Part shown: positions 26,892 to 38,513 of the stretch, one piece after another
How the letters are laid out: each line of letters begins with the position of its first letter
Numbering within the stretch: position 1 is the stretch's first letter
NCBI RefSeq assembly: GCF_003987395.1
Contig: NZ_PIPT01000003.1
Location: 62,001-126,000, forward strand
Origin: Pseudidiomarina aquimaris
GTDB lineage: Bacteria > Pseudomonadota > Gammaproteobacteria > Enterobacterales > Alteromonadaceae
DNA length: 64,000 bases
Direction: 5' to 3'
The notes under the pieces: generated by a model
Seen by the model: only the letters and a program-made list of their open reading frames with translations
Told to the model about the DNA's origin: nothing
Database searches by the model: none
Program-made: the position numbers and the translations under genes

Positions 26892-28865
26892 ATGGAGTCG
26901 AGCGAGAAAGCCCGTCTAAATCCCCCCGTGTTTTACAGCGCGGCGGGTCTCATCTTTATCATCTTACTTTTTTCAAGCATCTTCCCTGATGCAGCAGCAA
27001 CAACTTTCGACACGATACAATCTGCGATTATTACCAATGCGAGTTGGTTCTATGTGACGGCTGTTGCCGTCATTTTGTTGTCAGTAGTGTATTTAGGTTT
27101 TTCCCGTTTTGGCACGATTAAACTGGGGCCGGACCACTCGAATCCGGATTATTCGAAATTAACTTGGTTTTCGATGCTGTTCTCTGCGGGTATGGGCATC
27201 GGACTCATGTTCTTCGGCGTTGCCGAACCGGTCATGCACTTTTTGGCACCACCGGTGGTTGAAGCGGGTACAACCGAAGCCGCTCGTGAAGCAATGAAGA
27301 TTACTTTTTTCCATTGGGGGCTACATGCGTGGGCGATTTATGCCATTGTCGCGTTAATTCTAGCCTTTTTTGCCTATCGTCATGGCTTACCATTGACCTT
27401 GCGCTCGGCTCTTTATCCGTTAATCGGTGAGCGTATTTATGGTCCCATCGGGCATGCGGTCGATGTTTTCGCGGTCATTGGTACCGTATTCGGTGTTGCC
27501 ACGTCATTAGGTTTTGGCGTCGCGCAGGTAAACTCGGGTCTTGGTTATTTGTTTGATATTCCCGTGTCGACCATGGTTCAGGTCGGCTTAATCATCGGGG
27601 TGACAGGCTTAGCCATTATTTCGGTGACCACCGGTCTAGATAAAGGCATCCGCCGTTTATCCGAGTTGAACATGGGGCTGGCAGTACTCCTGTTACTTTT
27701 CGTCTTAATCGCCGGTCCGACCGTGTTCTTGCTGCAAGCCTTTGTGCAAAATACCGGTGCTTATGTCTCCGAGATTGTTGGTAATACCTTTAACTTATTC
27801 GCTTACGAGAAAACCGACTGGATTGGCGGCTGGACAGTATTTTATTGGGGTTGGTGGTTAAGCTGGGCCCCGTTTGTCGGTCTCTTTATTGCGCGGGTAT
27901 CGCGCGGTCGTACGATTCGAGAGTTCGTGCTTGGTGTGTTGTTGGTGCCAGCAGGCTTCACCTTGATGTGGATGACCTTTTTCGGTAATTCGGCAATAGA
28001 CATGATCATGAACCAAGGTGCTGAACAACTCGGCGAGTTAGTGCAGAACGACACGCCTGTGGCACTATTTGCTTTCCTAGAGCAATTCCCTTTTAGCACG
28101 TTCCTATCAGGGCTTGCGACCATCATGGTTATCGTGTTCTTTGTAACCTCATCGGACTCAGGTTCGATGGTGGTTGATATGCTTTGTTCGAATGGTCGCG
28201 ATGACACCCCCGTGTGGCAGCGTATTTTTTGGGCAAGTGGTGAGGGAGTTGTCGCCATCGTTTTGCTTCTTGCTGGTGGCTTAGGGGCTCTGCAGACCAT
28301 GGCGATTGCCGCCGCATTGCCGTTTACGATTATTTTAATGATAACCACTTTTGGATTGATTAAAGCCTTACGCATAGATGTGCACAAGAAAGATGCGCTG
28401 CAAAACAACTACCTAGGTAGTTCCGCACTGAGCAACAAGAACTGGCGTGAGCGTTTGCATAACATTATTGACTTTCCTAGTAAGCAAGTGGCGCAGCGAT
28501 TCTTGCAGCAGGTGGTGAAGCCCGCTTTCGAAGATGTGGAAGAAGAAATGAAAACCAGCGGCTTAACTGTGCAAATGTCGCTCGATGAGAGTGATAACCT
28601 GGAGTTTCGTGTCGTCCATGGCGATGAAATTGACTTCGTTTATAAAGTGCACATCGTGAGCCATATCCAACCGGCTTTCATTCAAGCTGATGCTGATCAG
28701 CCGCTGACTGAGGTGACCGAAGAGCAGAAGTACTATCGAGCGGAAGTTCACTTGCGCGAAGGTGGTCAGGACTACGATATTCTCGGCTGGTCACGAGACG
28801 CGGTAATCGGTGACATCATTGATCACTATCATAAACATATGCACTTCTTGCATGTGTTGCGATAA
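26892..28865 (+). CDS. BCCT-family betaine/choline-type transporter
   Basis: Secondary carrier for quaternary ammonium compounds. The 657-residue product has twelve predicted membrane helices between about residues 13 and 500 and the family signature around FYWGWWLSWAPFVGLFIARV with RGRTIREF after it. The substrate/ion motif reads AGMGIGLMFFG; the Gly where proton-coupled choline carriers often have Asp favours Na+ coupling, but this is inference. A cytoplasmic C-terminal domain of about 150 residues, as in BetT-like carriers, follows the last helix and may sense osmotic strength. A porin gene starts 9 nt after the stop, so the two are probably co-transcribed. Confidence 0.9.
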   Translation: MESSEKARLNPPVFYSAAGLIFIILLFSSIFPDAAATTFDTIQSAIITNASWFYVTAVAVILLSVVYLGFSRFGTIKLGPDHSNPDYSKLTWFSMLFSAGMGIGLMFFGVAEPVMHFLAPPVVEAGTTEAAREAMKITFFHWGLHAWAIYAIVALILAFFAYRHGLPLTLRSALYPLIGERIYGPIGHAVDVFAVIGTVFGVATSLGFGVAQVNSGLGYLFDIPVSTMVQVGLIIGVTGLAIISVTTGLDKGIRRLSELNMGLAVLLLLFVLIAGPTVFLLQAFVQNTGAYVSEIVGNTFNLFAYEKTDWIGGWTVFYWGWWLSWAPFVGLFIARVSRGRTIREFVLGVLLVPAGFTLMWMTFFGNSAIDMIMNQGAEQLGELVQNDTPVALFAFLEQFPFSTFLSGLATIMVIVFFVTSSDSGSMVVDMLCSNGRDDTPVWQRIFWASGEGVVAIVLLLAGGLGALQTMAIAAALPFTIILMITTFGLIKALRIDVHKKDALQNNYLGSSALSNKNWRERLHNIIDFPSKQVAQRFLQQVVKPAFEDVEEEMKTSGLTVQMSLDESDNLEFRVVHGDEIDFVYKVHIVSHIQPAFIQADADQPLTEVTEEQKYYRAEVHLREGGQDYDILGWSRDAVIGDIIDHYHKHMHFLHVLR

Positions 28866-28874
28866 GGAGGGCGT

Positions 28875-30269
28875 ATGAACAAGACCTTATTAGCAGTTTG
28901 TGTGGGGGCTCTTATGAGCTCCCCAGCGTTGGCGCAACAGGATGGCGAAAGCACCACTTCCGCGCAACTAGAAAAGTTGCTGGAACAAATGGAACAATTG
29001 CAGAGTCGCGTTGCGGAACTCGAAGAGCAGCTTGCTGAAGAGCGCGAAAAAGAAGTCGAAAAAGAAGTTGTTATCGTTAAGCAAGATGAAACGTCAACCT
29101 CTGACACTGCGAACGCCGAAGTGGCTCCACGCCAACGTATTACCAATAACACTGCTTTGGCAGCGCGAGTTGAGCGCTTAGAGGAGGACGTAGAGGCGGC
29201 CCAAAATGCGCCGATTACGATTGGTGGTGCGGTACGTGCGCAATATGTTTGGGAAGACTACAACGATGCGAATAAAGATCGTGGTGGTGACCTCGATTTT
29301 GATTTAATTCGCATTGATTACAGCGGCTCCATCGGCGATGTCATTCTCTCGGCTCAATACCGCTGGTTCCAATACATGGAGTCAGTGCAGCATGCCTGGG
29401 TCGGCTATAACTTTGATGAAAATTGGCAAGGTCAACTGGGTATCACTAAAGTTCCGTTTGGCGTCACGCCCTATAACTCCAACAGCTACTTCTTCAGTTC
29501 AAATTTCTACGTTGGGCTAGAAGATGACCATGATGCTGGGGTGAAGCTACGTTACCGTGACCCTGAGTGGGATTTTGATATCGCCTTTTTCAAAAACGAC
29601 GAGCAAGGCGGCGTTGATGGCTTTGTTAGCAACCGCGATGATCGTTACGCCTATGATCCCGTTGGCGTGAGGTTTGCTGACGAAGGCATCTATGACACGC
29701 CGACGCTGGAAGTTGCTGAAAGTAATAGTTTCGCGGCGCGGGTCGCCCGAAAATATACGCTGGCCGATGACCAAAGCTTTGAATGGGGTCTCTCGGGCCA
29801 GTTTGGTCAAATGAATGATGGCGTTGATGATGTCGGCGATCGCAGTGCCTGGGCTGCGCACGGTGTGTATTCAGTGGATCGTTGGACTTTCATGGGCCAA
29901 GTCAGTCAGTATGAATACGACATGGATATGGCCAATGACGGCATCGTGGTAGGCGCCTATGCGTTTTACGATACCATCCCAAGTAAGGCGACGCTATACA
30001 CCGCCAACATTGCCTATAGCTTGCCGGTTAAATTCGGTCCAATTACCAATTTAACCTTCTACAACGACTACAGTTTAATGACCAATAAGCGTGATGGCAC
30101 CGAAGACACCTTTATGAATGTGTTGGGGATGGCGGTATCTGCCGGCGGTCTTTACACCTACTTTGACTTGGTTACGGCCAAGAATCAGCCGTTCGTTGGT
30201 GGCTCCATGGTGGGTGATGCGGATGAAACCAATACCCGCTTTAACATTAACATTGGGTATTATTTCTAA
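28875..30269 (+). CDS. Outer-membrane porin with N-terminal coiled coil
   Basis: A 464-residue outer-membrane protein: signal peptide (about 1-21, ending ALA), a Glu/Lys-rich coiled coil (about 30-105) likely to trimerise in the periplasm, and a C-terminal beta barrel (about 115-464) with alternating aromatic strands, ending in the hydrophobic-aromatic YYF expected for barrel assembly. It resembles the phosphate-selective-porin (OprO/P) type, but I see no lysine-rich anion ladder, so phosphate is not implied. Position 9 nt after the BCCT gene suggests it feeds that carrier's substrate through the outer membrane. Confidence 0.82.
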   Translation: MNKTLLAVCVGALMSSPALAQQDGESTTSAQLEKLLEQMEQLQSRVAELEEQLAEEREKEVEKEVVIVKQDETSTSDTANAEVAPRQRITNNTALAARVERLEEDVEAAQNAPITIGGAVRAQYVWEDYNDANKDRGGDLDFDLIRIDYSGSIGDVILSAQYRWFQYMESVQHAWVGYNFDENWQGQLGITKVPFGVTPYNSNSYFFSSNFYVGLEDDHDAGVKLRYRDPEWDFDIAFFKNDEQGGVDGFVSNRDDRYAYDPVGVRFADEGIYDTPTLEVAESNSFAARVARKYTLADDQSFEWGLSGQFGQMNDGVDDVGDRSAWAAHGVYSVDRWTFMGQVSQYEYDMDMANDGIVVGAYAFYDTIPSKATLYTANIAYSLPVKFGPITNLTFYNDYSLMTNKRDGTEDTFMNVLGMAVSAGGLYTYFDLVTAKNQPFVGGSMVGDADETNTRFNINIGYYF

Positions 30270-30284
30270 TTCAAACCCGCATTG

Positions 30285-30319
30285 TTTCACCGCTTGGCAC
30301 TTGCCGCCAAGCGGTGAAA
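30285..30319. other. Perfect 14-bp hairpin between porin and fadH
   Basis: TTTCACCGCTTGGC (30285-30298) and its exact complement GCCAAGCGGTGAAA (30306-30319) enclose a 7-nt loop. It begins 15 nt after the porin stop. There is no T run after it on either strand, so it is more likely an RNA 3'-end stabiliser, processing site or operator than a classic intrinsic terminator. Confidence 0.75.
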
Positions 30320-30353
30320 TCAGTACAGTGAATGAATTCAAACAGCCGTTTAA

Positions 30354-32386
<2,033 letters not shown>

Positions 32387-32387
<1 letters not shown>

Positions 32388-33256
32388 TGACCGAACAGCA
32401 ACCACGCTTTGAACCCAACGCTGGGGAAAAGTTATACGACTTGCATTGCCACAGTCATTTTTCTGATGGTGAACTTGCGCCGGCAGAACTTGTGGCGCGT
32501 GCCGCCGCACAGGGGGTAACCCACTTGGCGCTGACCGACCATGACACCACCGCTGGTATCGCCGCAGCTGAACAGGCGATCGCCGCGCAGGAATTACCGT
32601 TGCAACTTATCCCTGGAGTGGAAATCACCTGTCGTTGGGAAGCCTTCGAAATTCACCTGGTCGGTTTGAATGTCGAGGTCACTCATCCAGCCTTAGTCAA
32701 CTTACTTGAGCAGCAACAAGCTATGCGGCAGCAGCGCTATGAAGCCATGTTAGCTAAGCTGCATAAAGCTGGCATTGAAGTGACTCCACCGTTAGCGGCG
32801 GAGTTAACCATGCCAACTCGAAAACACTTGGCTGATGCGTTGGTTGAGCAAGGCTGGGTGAAAGACGTAGAAACAGCTTTCCGGCGGTATCTCGGTAAAG
32901 GTCAGCAAGCTTACATCGCTACCGACTGGTGCTCATTGGCAGATGCTGCGACGGCGGTACAGGCTGCTGGGGGCAAGGCTGTGATCGCGCATCCTCACGC
33001 CTATCAATTGAGTAACAAGTGGTTGCGACGATTGTTGCGTGAGAGCAAAGAGAGCGGTGTGGATGGAGTTGAAGTGGCAATCAGTCAACAGCGCCCCGGC
33101 GATCGTTTGGCGCTCGCGACTATGGCCCGTGAGATTGGTCTTGCAGCCTCGGCTGGCTCCGACTTTCACGGTCCACGGCCGTGGCGTGAACTCGGCAAAA
33201 ATCTTTGTCTACCACCAGACACTGTGCCAATATGGAGTACATGGACACATCCCTAA
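32387..33256 (+). CDS. rnm: 5'-3' exoribonuclease RNase AM (PHP domain)
   Basis: PHP-fold metal-dependent nuclease of the YciV family; the E. coli enzyme trims the 5' ends of ribosomal and small RNAs. The 289-residue product has the PHP metal motifs DLHCHSHFSDG near 18, LTDHDTTAG near 48, HPHAY near 202 and GSDFHGP near 254. It overlaps fadH by 1 nt and is followed by yciO, its usual neighbour in gammaproteobacteria. Confidence 0.9.
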
Positions 33257-33276
33257 AATCGAGCTAGTAAAAAGTT

Positions 33277-33900
33277 ATGAGTCAATACTTTGCGATTCAT
33301 CCAGAAAACCCGCAACAACGCCTAATAGAACAAGCCGTTCAAGTCGTGAGGCAGGGTGGCATTTTGGTCTACCCAACGGATTCAGGTTATGCCATTGGCT
33401 GTCGCATTGGCGATAAAAGTGCGCTCGAGCGAATTTGTCGTATTCGTGATATCGACAAAGACCACAACTTCACCTTGATGTGCCGTGATTTATCAGAACT
33501 ATCAACCTACGCTCGGGTCGATAACATTGCTTTTCGGCTCTTAAAAAACAATACTCCGGGGCCCTACACCTTCATTCTAAAAGCCACCAAAGAAGTGCCG
33601 AAGCGTCTACAGAACCCCAAACGCAAAACGATCGGTATTCGGGTCAGCGACGATCCCATCACTATGGCTTTATTGGAAACTTTAGGCGAGCCACTGATGT
33701 CGACTAGTTTAGTGCTAGGTGATAACGATTTTGCTGAATCTGATCCCTACGAAATTCAGGATAAGCTCGACGCACAAGTTGATGGCATCATCGACGGCGA
33801 GCACCGTGGTGAAGCGCCGACGACAGTTGTTGATCTAGCTGATGGCGATATCGTCGTTACGCGCGTGGGTTCCGGCGACCCCTCGCCGTTCCAACAATAG
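33277..33900 (+). CDS. yciO: YciO-type Sua5/YrdC domain protein
   Basis: Member of the Sua5/YciO/YrdC fold. The 207-residue product has the KxR-SxN-like nucleotide region YPTDSGYAIGCRIGDKSALERI and the later IGIRVSDDP and STSLVLGDN segments. YciO is a paralogue of the threonylcarbamoyl-AMP synthase TsaC, but its cellular role is less settled, so tRNA t6A synthesis should not be assumed. The rnm-yciO-scpA order is conserved. Confidence 0.9.
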   Translation: MSQYFAIHPENPQQRLIEQAVQVVRQGGILVYPTDSGYAIGCRIGDKSALERICRIRDIDKDHNFTLMCRDLSELSTYARVDNIAFRLLKNNTPGPYTFILKATKEVPKRLQNPKRKTIGIRVSDDPITMALLETLGEPLMSTSLVLGDNDFAESDPYEIQDKLDAQVDGIIDGEHRGEAPTTVVDLADGDIVVTRVGSGDPSPFQQ

Positions 33901-33916
33901 GCATAGTTAAGCAGCT

Positions 33917-34747
33917 ATGGACGCGAAAACCGGAGCCCCACAACAACAGTCCTTACCGCTTGGTTTTGTGCGCGGCGAACCGGTGATCGAAAAGCCTGAA
34001 GACCTCTATATTCCACCTGATGCACTAGAACTCATCTTGGAAAGCTTTTCTGGGCCCATGGACTTGCTGCTGTATTTGATTCGTCGTCAAAAATTAGAAA
34101 TTACCGAGCTTCCGATATTGCCTATCACCAAGCAATACATGCAATACGTGGATATGATGAAGGAGCTGAAGCTCGAGCTGGCGGCCGACTACTTGGTGAT
34201 GGCAGCGATGTTGGCGGAAATTAAAAGTCGTATGTTATTGCCGCGGCCGCCTGCTGAGGAAGACGATGAAATAGATCCCCGTGCGGAACTGGTGCGGCGT
34301 TTGCAAGAATATGAAGCGATTCGGCAAGGCGCAGGCTATTTGGATGAGCTACCGCAAGCGGGTCGTGACCACTTTGTCGTGCACGCCGAGACCGACGCGA
34401 AAGAATTTGTCCAGCAACAGCTACCGGATATTGCTTTGGCTGAGTTGGCAGTCGCGTTTGCGCAAGCATTAGCGCACGCTGAGTTACAACATCACCATCA
34501 GGTGCAACGGGAAAAACTCTCAACCCGTGAGCGCATGAGCCGCATTCTCGATATGTTACAGAATCAGCAACGTTTGCGCTTCGCGGATTTATTCACCGCT
34601 GCTGAGGGCAAACAGGGCGTTGTGGTAAGTTTTCTCGCGGTACTCGAACTGGTCAAAGAAGCTTTGATTGATGTTGTACAAGTCGATGCTTTTAGTGAAA
34701 TCCATATTTCAACGCGTGGACAGGTTTATGCAGAAACAACAGCTTAA
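33917..34747 (+). CDS. scpA: Segregation and condensation protein A
   Basis: Kleisin subunit that bridges the heads of an SMC dimer in chromosome condensation. The 276-residue product has the N-terminal ScpA/kleisin motif FSGPMDLLLYLIRRQKLEI near 48-66 and a C-terminal winged helix. It overlaps scpB by 20 nt. Most gammaproteobacteria with ScpAB lack a classical neighbouring smc gene and may use it with another SMC or alone; no smc or mukB gene is in this window. Confidence 0.93.
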   Translation: MDAKTGAPQQQSLPLGFVRGEPVIEKPEDLYIPPDALELILESFSGPMDLLLYLIRRQKLEITELPILPITKQYMQYVDMMKELKLELAADYLVMAAMLAEIKSRMLLPRPPAEEDDEIDPRAELVRRLQEYEAIRQGAGYLDELPQAGRDHFVVHAETDAKEFVQQQLPDIALAELAVAFAQALAHAELQHHHQVQREKLSTRERMSRILDMLQNQQRLRFADLFTAAEGKQGVVVSFLAVLELVKEALIDVVQVDAFSEIHISTRGQVYAETTA

Positions 34748-35303
34748 ACAATTACTGGAAGCGCTTCTGTTCGTTGCAGAAGCCCCCTTAAGTGTTGCGC
34801 AGCTATGTGATTATTTGCTGGAGCATGGCCGCGATGTGAGCCGCAAACAAGTGCGCGAAACCATCGACGAGTTGCAGCAAGATTATCAAGAGCGCGGCGT
34901 GCAATTGCAGCGTGTCGCTTCTGGTTATAGATTTCAGACGCGCGCGGAATTAGGTGGTATAATCGCCGGCCTCTGGCAAGAGAAGCCGCCACGTTATTCG
35001 CAAGCATTATTGGAAACGTTGGCTTTAATCGCCTACCGGCAGCCGATAACGCGCGGTGACATAGAAGAAATTCGCGGCGTGAGTGTCAGTTCGCAAATTA
35101 TGAAAACCTTGCAAGAGCGGGGCTGGGTGAAGGTTGTAGGACATCGAGAAGTGCCGGGTCGTCCGCAGCTTTACGCCACCACCAATGAGTTTTTAGACTA
35201 TTTTAATTTAACCGATTTAGCTGAGTTACCTGCGATACCAGAGCCCCCCACAAAGGCCACAAACGCTGAGACAGCGCCAAAAGAGAGTGAAAACGCCCAA
35301 TGA
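34728..35303 (+). CDS. scpB: Segregation and condensation protein B
   Basis: Accessory partner of ScpA, made of two winged-helix domains that dimerise. The frame is open from 34668, but the ATG at 34728 gives [22 protein letters not shown], the normal ScpB beginning, so I use it (191 residues). The signature [22 protein letters not shown] lies near residue 100. The last 25 residues are Pro/Thr/Glu-rich and probably disordered. It overlaps scpA by 20 nt and rluB by 4 nt. Confidence 0.92.
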   Translation: MQKQQLKQLLEALLFVAEAPLSVAQLCDYLLEHGRDVSRKQVRETIDELQQDYQERGVQLQRVASGYRFQTRAELGGIIAGLWQEKPPRYSQALLETLALIAYRQPITRGDIEEIRGVSVSSQIMKTLQERGWVKVVGHREVPGRPQLYATTNEFLDYFNLTDLAELPAIPEPPTKATNAETAPKESENAQ

Positions 35304-36163
35304 GTGAAAAGTTACAAAAAGTACTAGCCCGTTCAGGACATGGCTCGCGCCGTGAGCTGGAAGCGATGATCGCAGCCGGCCGGATTAGTGTGAATGGCCA
35401 AATCGCCAGTCTTGGTGAACGTATTGATGGTGACGCAAAGGTTCGGATTGATGGTCGCGAAGTAGCGATAAAGCCGCCTGAAGACGTGGTTTGTCGGGTG
35501 TTGATGTATCACAAGCCAGAGGGCGAGATGTGTACGCGCAAGGACCCTGAAGGGCGACCGACAGTTTATGACCGTCTGCCGCGTGTGCAAGGTGCACGGT
35601 GGGTTGCGGTAGGGCGACTGGACGTGAATACCTCAGGTTTGTTGCTATTCACGACGGATGGCGAATTGGCGAATCGACTGATGCATCCGGGGCATCAAAT
35701 TGAGCGCGAGTATGCCGTACGCGTGTTTGGTGAAGTTACCGATGCTATGTTGCGAAAGCTCACCAAGGGCGTGCAACTTGAAGATGGCCCAGCGGCGTTT
35801 AAAGAAGTCAAACGGACTGGCGGTGCGCACAGTGAAGGTATGAACCAATGGTTTCGCGTGGTGTTGACTGAAGGCCGCAACCGAGAAGTGCGACGGTTAT
35901 GGGAATCGCAAGGTGTCACCGTCAGTCGTCTGATGCGAGTACGCTACGGCAATATCAACCTTGAACAAGGGTTACCGCAAAGTGGCTGGGGCGAGTTACC
36001 TCTGAGCCAAATTAATTACCTGCGTGAGCTGGTAGGGCTCCCTGCCGAAGAACGCACCTTTATTGACCCGCGCAAGCAAGAGTCACGGCAGAAACGCTAT
36101 GCCCGAGCCCGCCGTAATCAGGCGAAACGACTGCAGAACGCGAAACAACGCACACGCAAATGA
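35300..36163 (+). CDS. rluB: 23S rRNA pseudouridine(2605) synthase
   Basis: Makes pseudouridine at position 2605 of 23S rRNA. The 287-residue product has an N-terminal S4 RNA-binding domain (about 3-60), the catalytic signature [17 protein letters not shown] with the essential Asp near residue 104, and a basic C-terminal tail rich in Arg, Lys and Gln. The scpB-rluB pairing is widespread. The ATGA overlap with scpB and with the following gene shows a tightly coupled operon. Confidence 0.94.
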   Translation: MSEKLQKVLARSGHGSRRELEAMIAAGRISVNGQIASLGERIDGDAKVRIDGREVAIKPPEDVVCRVLMYHKPEGEMCTRKDPEGRPTVYDRLPRVQGARWVAVGRLDVNTSGLLLFTTDGELANRLMHPGHQIEREYAVRVFGEVTDAMLRKLTKGVQLEDGPAAFKEVKRTGGAHSEGMNQWFRVVLTEGRNREVRRLWESQGVTVSRLMRVRYGNINLEQGLPQSGWGELPLSQINYLRELVGLPAEERTFIDPRKQESRQKRYARARRNQAKRLQNAKQRTRK

Positions 36164-37224
36164 CCTTACTGGCCGACTGGCAGCTGCAGGGGCCGCTGCT
36201 GGCACTGTGGCCCTACCGTAATGATGTTTGGCGTGGCAATGCTTGCTACGCCCAACAGGCAATGCTGCAGATGTTAACGCGCATTGCCCCATACCACAGC
36301 GTACGTCTGGGTATTCATCCTCCGCAACTACAGCAAGCGCTGCAGCAATTACCCGAAGCGTTAGAATGGTTTCCGCTAAGTTACGACGATAGTTGGATAC
36401 GCGACTATGGCCCACAGTTTGTTGCGGCTGAACAGCTGTATGCATGGGGTGCCGATTTCGATGGTTGGCAAGGCGTTCATAGTGCGCATCGACGTGATCA
36501 ACGCGTAGCGCAACGCCTGAGTCAACGCACAAGACGCCCGTTTCGAAAGCTGCCCTTCATTTTTGAAGGGGGCATGCTGAGTCACGATGGTGCCGGAACC
36601 GCTTTCGTGCATGCTGCGAGTCTTCAACGACGTAATCCACAGTGGGGCCGCAGCCAACTTGAGCGCGTGTTAAGAGCACGTCTTGGGTTAACGCGAATCA
36701 TTTGGATTGAGACAGCGCTCTGTGCTGACGAGACGCTGGGCCATGTGGACAATCAAATTCAGTTCATTGGACCCGATCTGATTGCCTATGCGCAGTCAGA
36801 AAATGACCCTAAGTGGAACCAAGAGGTGTTGAGCTTACGTCAACAAGCTTGGTCAGCACAGTATCGTTGGCTCGAATTGCCCCCGTGCCAAGCGGTTATA
36901 GATAAGCCTGAACTTTTTCATGATGTGCAGCGAAAAAAAGGCGTGCGGGTGCGCGGACAGGCGCCAATGTTGGCAAGCTACGTCAATATGATTCGCCTGG
37001 CAAATGCCATCGTAGTGCCACAGTTTCGCCACGAGCGTTTTGCTGACTCGAACCGATTGGCGCTCGTTCAGGTGGGTGAAGCGTTGAGTGATGTGAAGGT
37101 CATTGCGGTCGACGCCACGGAGTTCATCCGTGGCGGCGGAGGCCCGCATTGTTTGAGTCTAATCTTGCCCAATGAGGTTAAAGACCACCGCGATTCGCGC
37201 TTCGATACTTTGTTGTCCGGGTAA
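36160..37224 (+). CDS. Agmatine deiminase family protein
   Basis: Guanidine-group-modifying enzyme of the agmatine/peptidylarginine deiminase family (agmatine to N-carbamoylputrescine in typical members). The 354-residue product has the expected catalytic residues: D82 in DSWIRDYGP, the EGG at 137-139, H195 and D197 in TLGHVDN, and C331 in GGGGPHC near the C-terminus. The Cys motif differs slightly from the common GGGNIHC. It overlaps rluB by 4 nt, and its last 66 nt overlap the convergent SIMPL gene. Agmatine is the likely substrate, but no carbamoylputrescine amidase gene is adjacent, so this is inference. Confidence 0.85.
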   Translation: MTLLADWQLQGPLLALWPYRNDVWRGNACYAQQAMLQMLTRIAPYHSVRLGIHPPQLQQALQQLPEALEWFPLSYDDSWIRDYGPQFVAAEQLYAWGADFDGWQGVHSAHRRDQRVAQRLSQRTRRPFRKLPFIFEGGMLSHDGAGTAFVHAASLQRRNPQWGRSQLERVLRARLGLTRIIWIETALCADETLGHVDNQIQFIGPDLIAYAQSENDPKWNQEVLSLRQQAWSAQYRWLELPPCQAVIDKPELFHDVQRKKGVRVRGQAPMLASYVNMIRLANAIVVPQFRHERFADSNRLALVQVGEALSDVKVIAVDATEFIRGGGGPHCLSLILPNEVKDHRDSRFDTLLSG

Positions 37225-37863
37225 GCTGACCGAGTCAGCCATTGCCGCTTGGGCCACGCGGTAACGCACTACCGGTGCTTGTTGTGAACTCTCTTGTAAG
37301 CTCTGAACTCCCTTGATTGCAACGCCCGCTGCGTTGGCCATTCGTTCAGCTTTGGCACGTGCAAGCGCAATCGCTTCAGTTAAGGCTTGCTGATAAAGTT
37401 CGTCCGCGTTACTAACGCTAAACACAGGCTCGTCGACGCGTTGCACGCCATTGTTAAGAGCAAATTCGAGAAATTCTGCGTGTTGCTCAATGCTGGCAAA
37501 ATCGACGACCATGCGGCGGTTCACTTGATAGCCAACGAGCTTCTGCTCACCTTCGTCATAGCGGTGTTGTGGATAAACCCGAAGGGCATGAGATTGAATC
37601 GCAGTTTCCGCTACATTTTGCTCGCGCAAGCGCTCAATGAGTTTCGCTGTTATGCCATCCACTTCGGCTTTCAGAGCCGGAATATCCATACCTGTACGCT
37701 CTACGTTAACGGTTAATTGCACTTGATCGGGAACCGCTTGCACACTCGCTGACGCTGAAACGGAGAGTGTCTTTTCAGTTGCCTGTTGTTGCGGAGCTGG
37801 CGGTTGACAGCCCATCAAAACAAAAGCTGCAAGGGCGATAAAAACTGAACTCAAATAACGCAT
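37159..37863 (-). CDS. SIMPL-domain (DUF541) lipoprotein
   Basis: A 234-residue exported protein with a lipobox (LMGC, Cys19) and a SIMPL domain (about 35-232), as in YggE-like periplasmic proteins linked to oxidative-stress tolerance in E. coli. The sequence shows typical family features such as LTVNVERTG and ALARAKAERMANAAG. A GGAAG ribosome-binding site is 4 nt before the ATG. It converges on the deiminase gene with 66 nt of antiparallel coding overlap and diverges from recX. Confidence 0.85.
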   Translation of the reverse strand: MRYLSSVFIALAAFVLMGCQPPAPQQQATEKTLSVSASASVQAVPDQVQLTVNVERTGMDIPALKAEVDGITAKLIERLREQNVAETAIQSHALRVYPQHRYDEGEQKLVGYQVNRRMVVDFASIEQHAEFLEFALNNGVQRVDEPVFSVSNADELYQQALTEAIALARAKAERMANAAGVAIKGVQSLQESSQQAPVVRYRVAQAAMADSVSLPGQQSIEARIAVVFNLIGQD

Positions 37864-37948
37864 AAAACTTCCTTTTCTTTAAGAGATAGAACACACACTT
37901 GGCGCTCAACAGTTGTAGTTATAGAGTGTAGACTAAGAAAAAAATTCC

Positions 37949-38431
37949 ATGGTGAACGAAATGTCTGAAGCTGAAGAACAATTACAAGCCGATGAGGTCG
38001 TGGTGCGCTTGCTGGGTCGGCGCGAACACAGTGCATTCGAGTTGAAACAAAAGCTGCGCCAACGGGAGTTCAGCGATAAAGTCATTCGCCAGGCATTAGC
38101 AAAAGCGCAAGAACAGGGCTGGCAATCCGATCAACGCTATACCGAAATATGGCTAAGACAAGCGTTACTAGGTGGTAATGGCTGGCTAAAAATTAAAGCC
38201 AAGGCTGCCAGCAAAGGTATCGATGAAGACCTATTGCAGACAGCTGTTACAGCCGCCAGTCCCGATTGGGTTGAACTTTGTTATGAGCGGCTGTGTAAGA
38301 AACTAGGTGAACATCCCCCACAATCGGCAAAAGAACGCGATAAAGTCATGCGACATTTACTCAATCGCGGCTTTCGATTCGATGAGATAAAAAGGGCGCT
38401 AGCAATGCACGCGGATGCGTTTGCAGACTAG
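37949..38431 (+). CDS. recX: Regulatory protein RecX
   Basis: Inhibitor and modulator of RecA filaments. The 160-residue product consists of RecX three-helix repeats with the family LLGRREHSAFELKQKLRQRE opening (written in two overlapping blocks by position 24-43) and later RHLLNRGFRFDEIKRAL. The ATG at 37949 has no good ribosome-binding site; the next ATG at 37961 has GGTGA 5 nt upstream and may be the true start. RecX usually follows recA, but here the upstream neighbour is the SIMPL gene and recA is not in the window; alaS and csrA still follow as expected. Confidence 0.88.
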   Translation: MVNEMSEAEEQLQADEVVVRLLGRREHSAFELKQKLRQREFSDKVIRQALAKAQEQGWQSDQRYTEIWLRQALLGGNGWLKIKAKAASKGIDEDLLQTAVTAASPDWVELCYERLCKKLGEHPPQSAKERDKVMRHLLNRGFRFDEIKRALAMHADAFAD

Positions 38432-38513
38432 TCGAAAGCACACAATCATGGTAGTCTTGCGCGCTAATTAAACGAATTTTCACCCCGACAAGTTGTAGTA
38501 GGAAAGTGTTCAT

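Noticed and set aside
27842-28408. A 188-codon antisense frame opposite the BCCT gene
   Set aside because: It lies wholly inside a well-supported transporter gene and its translation has no family features.
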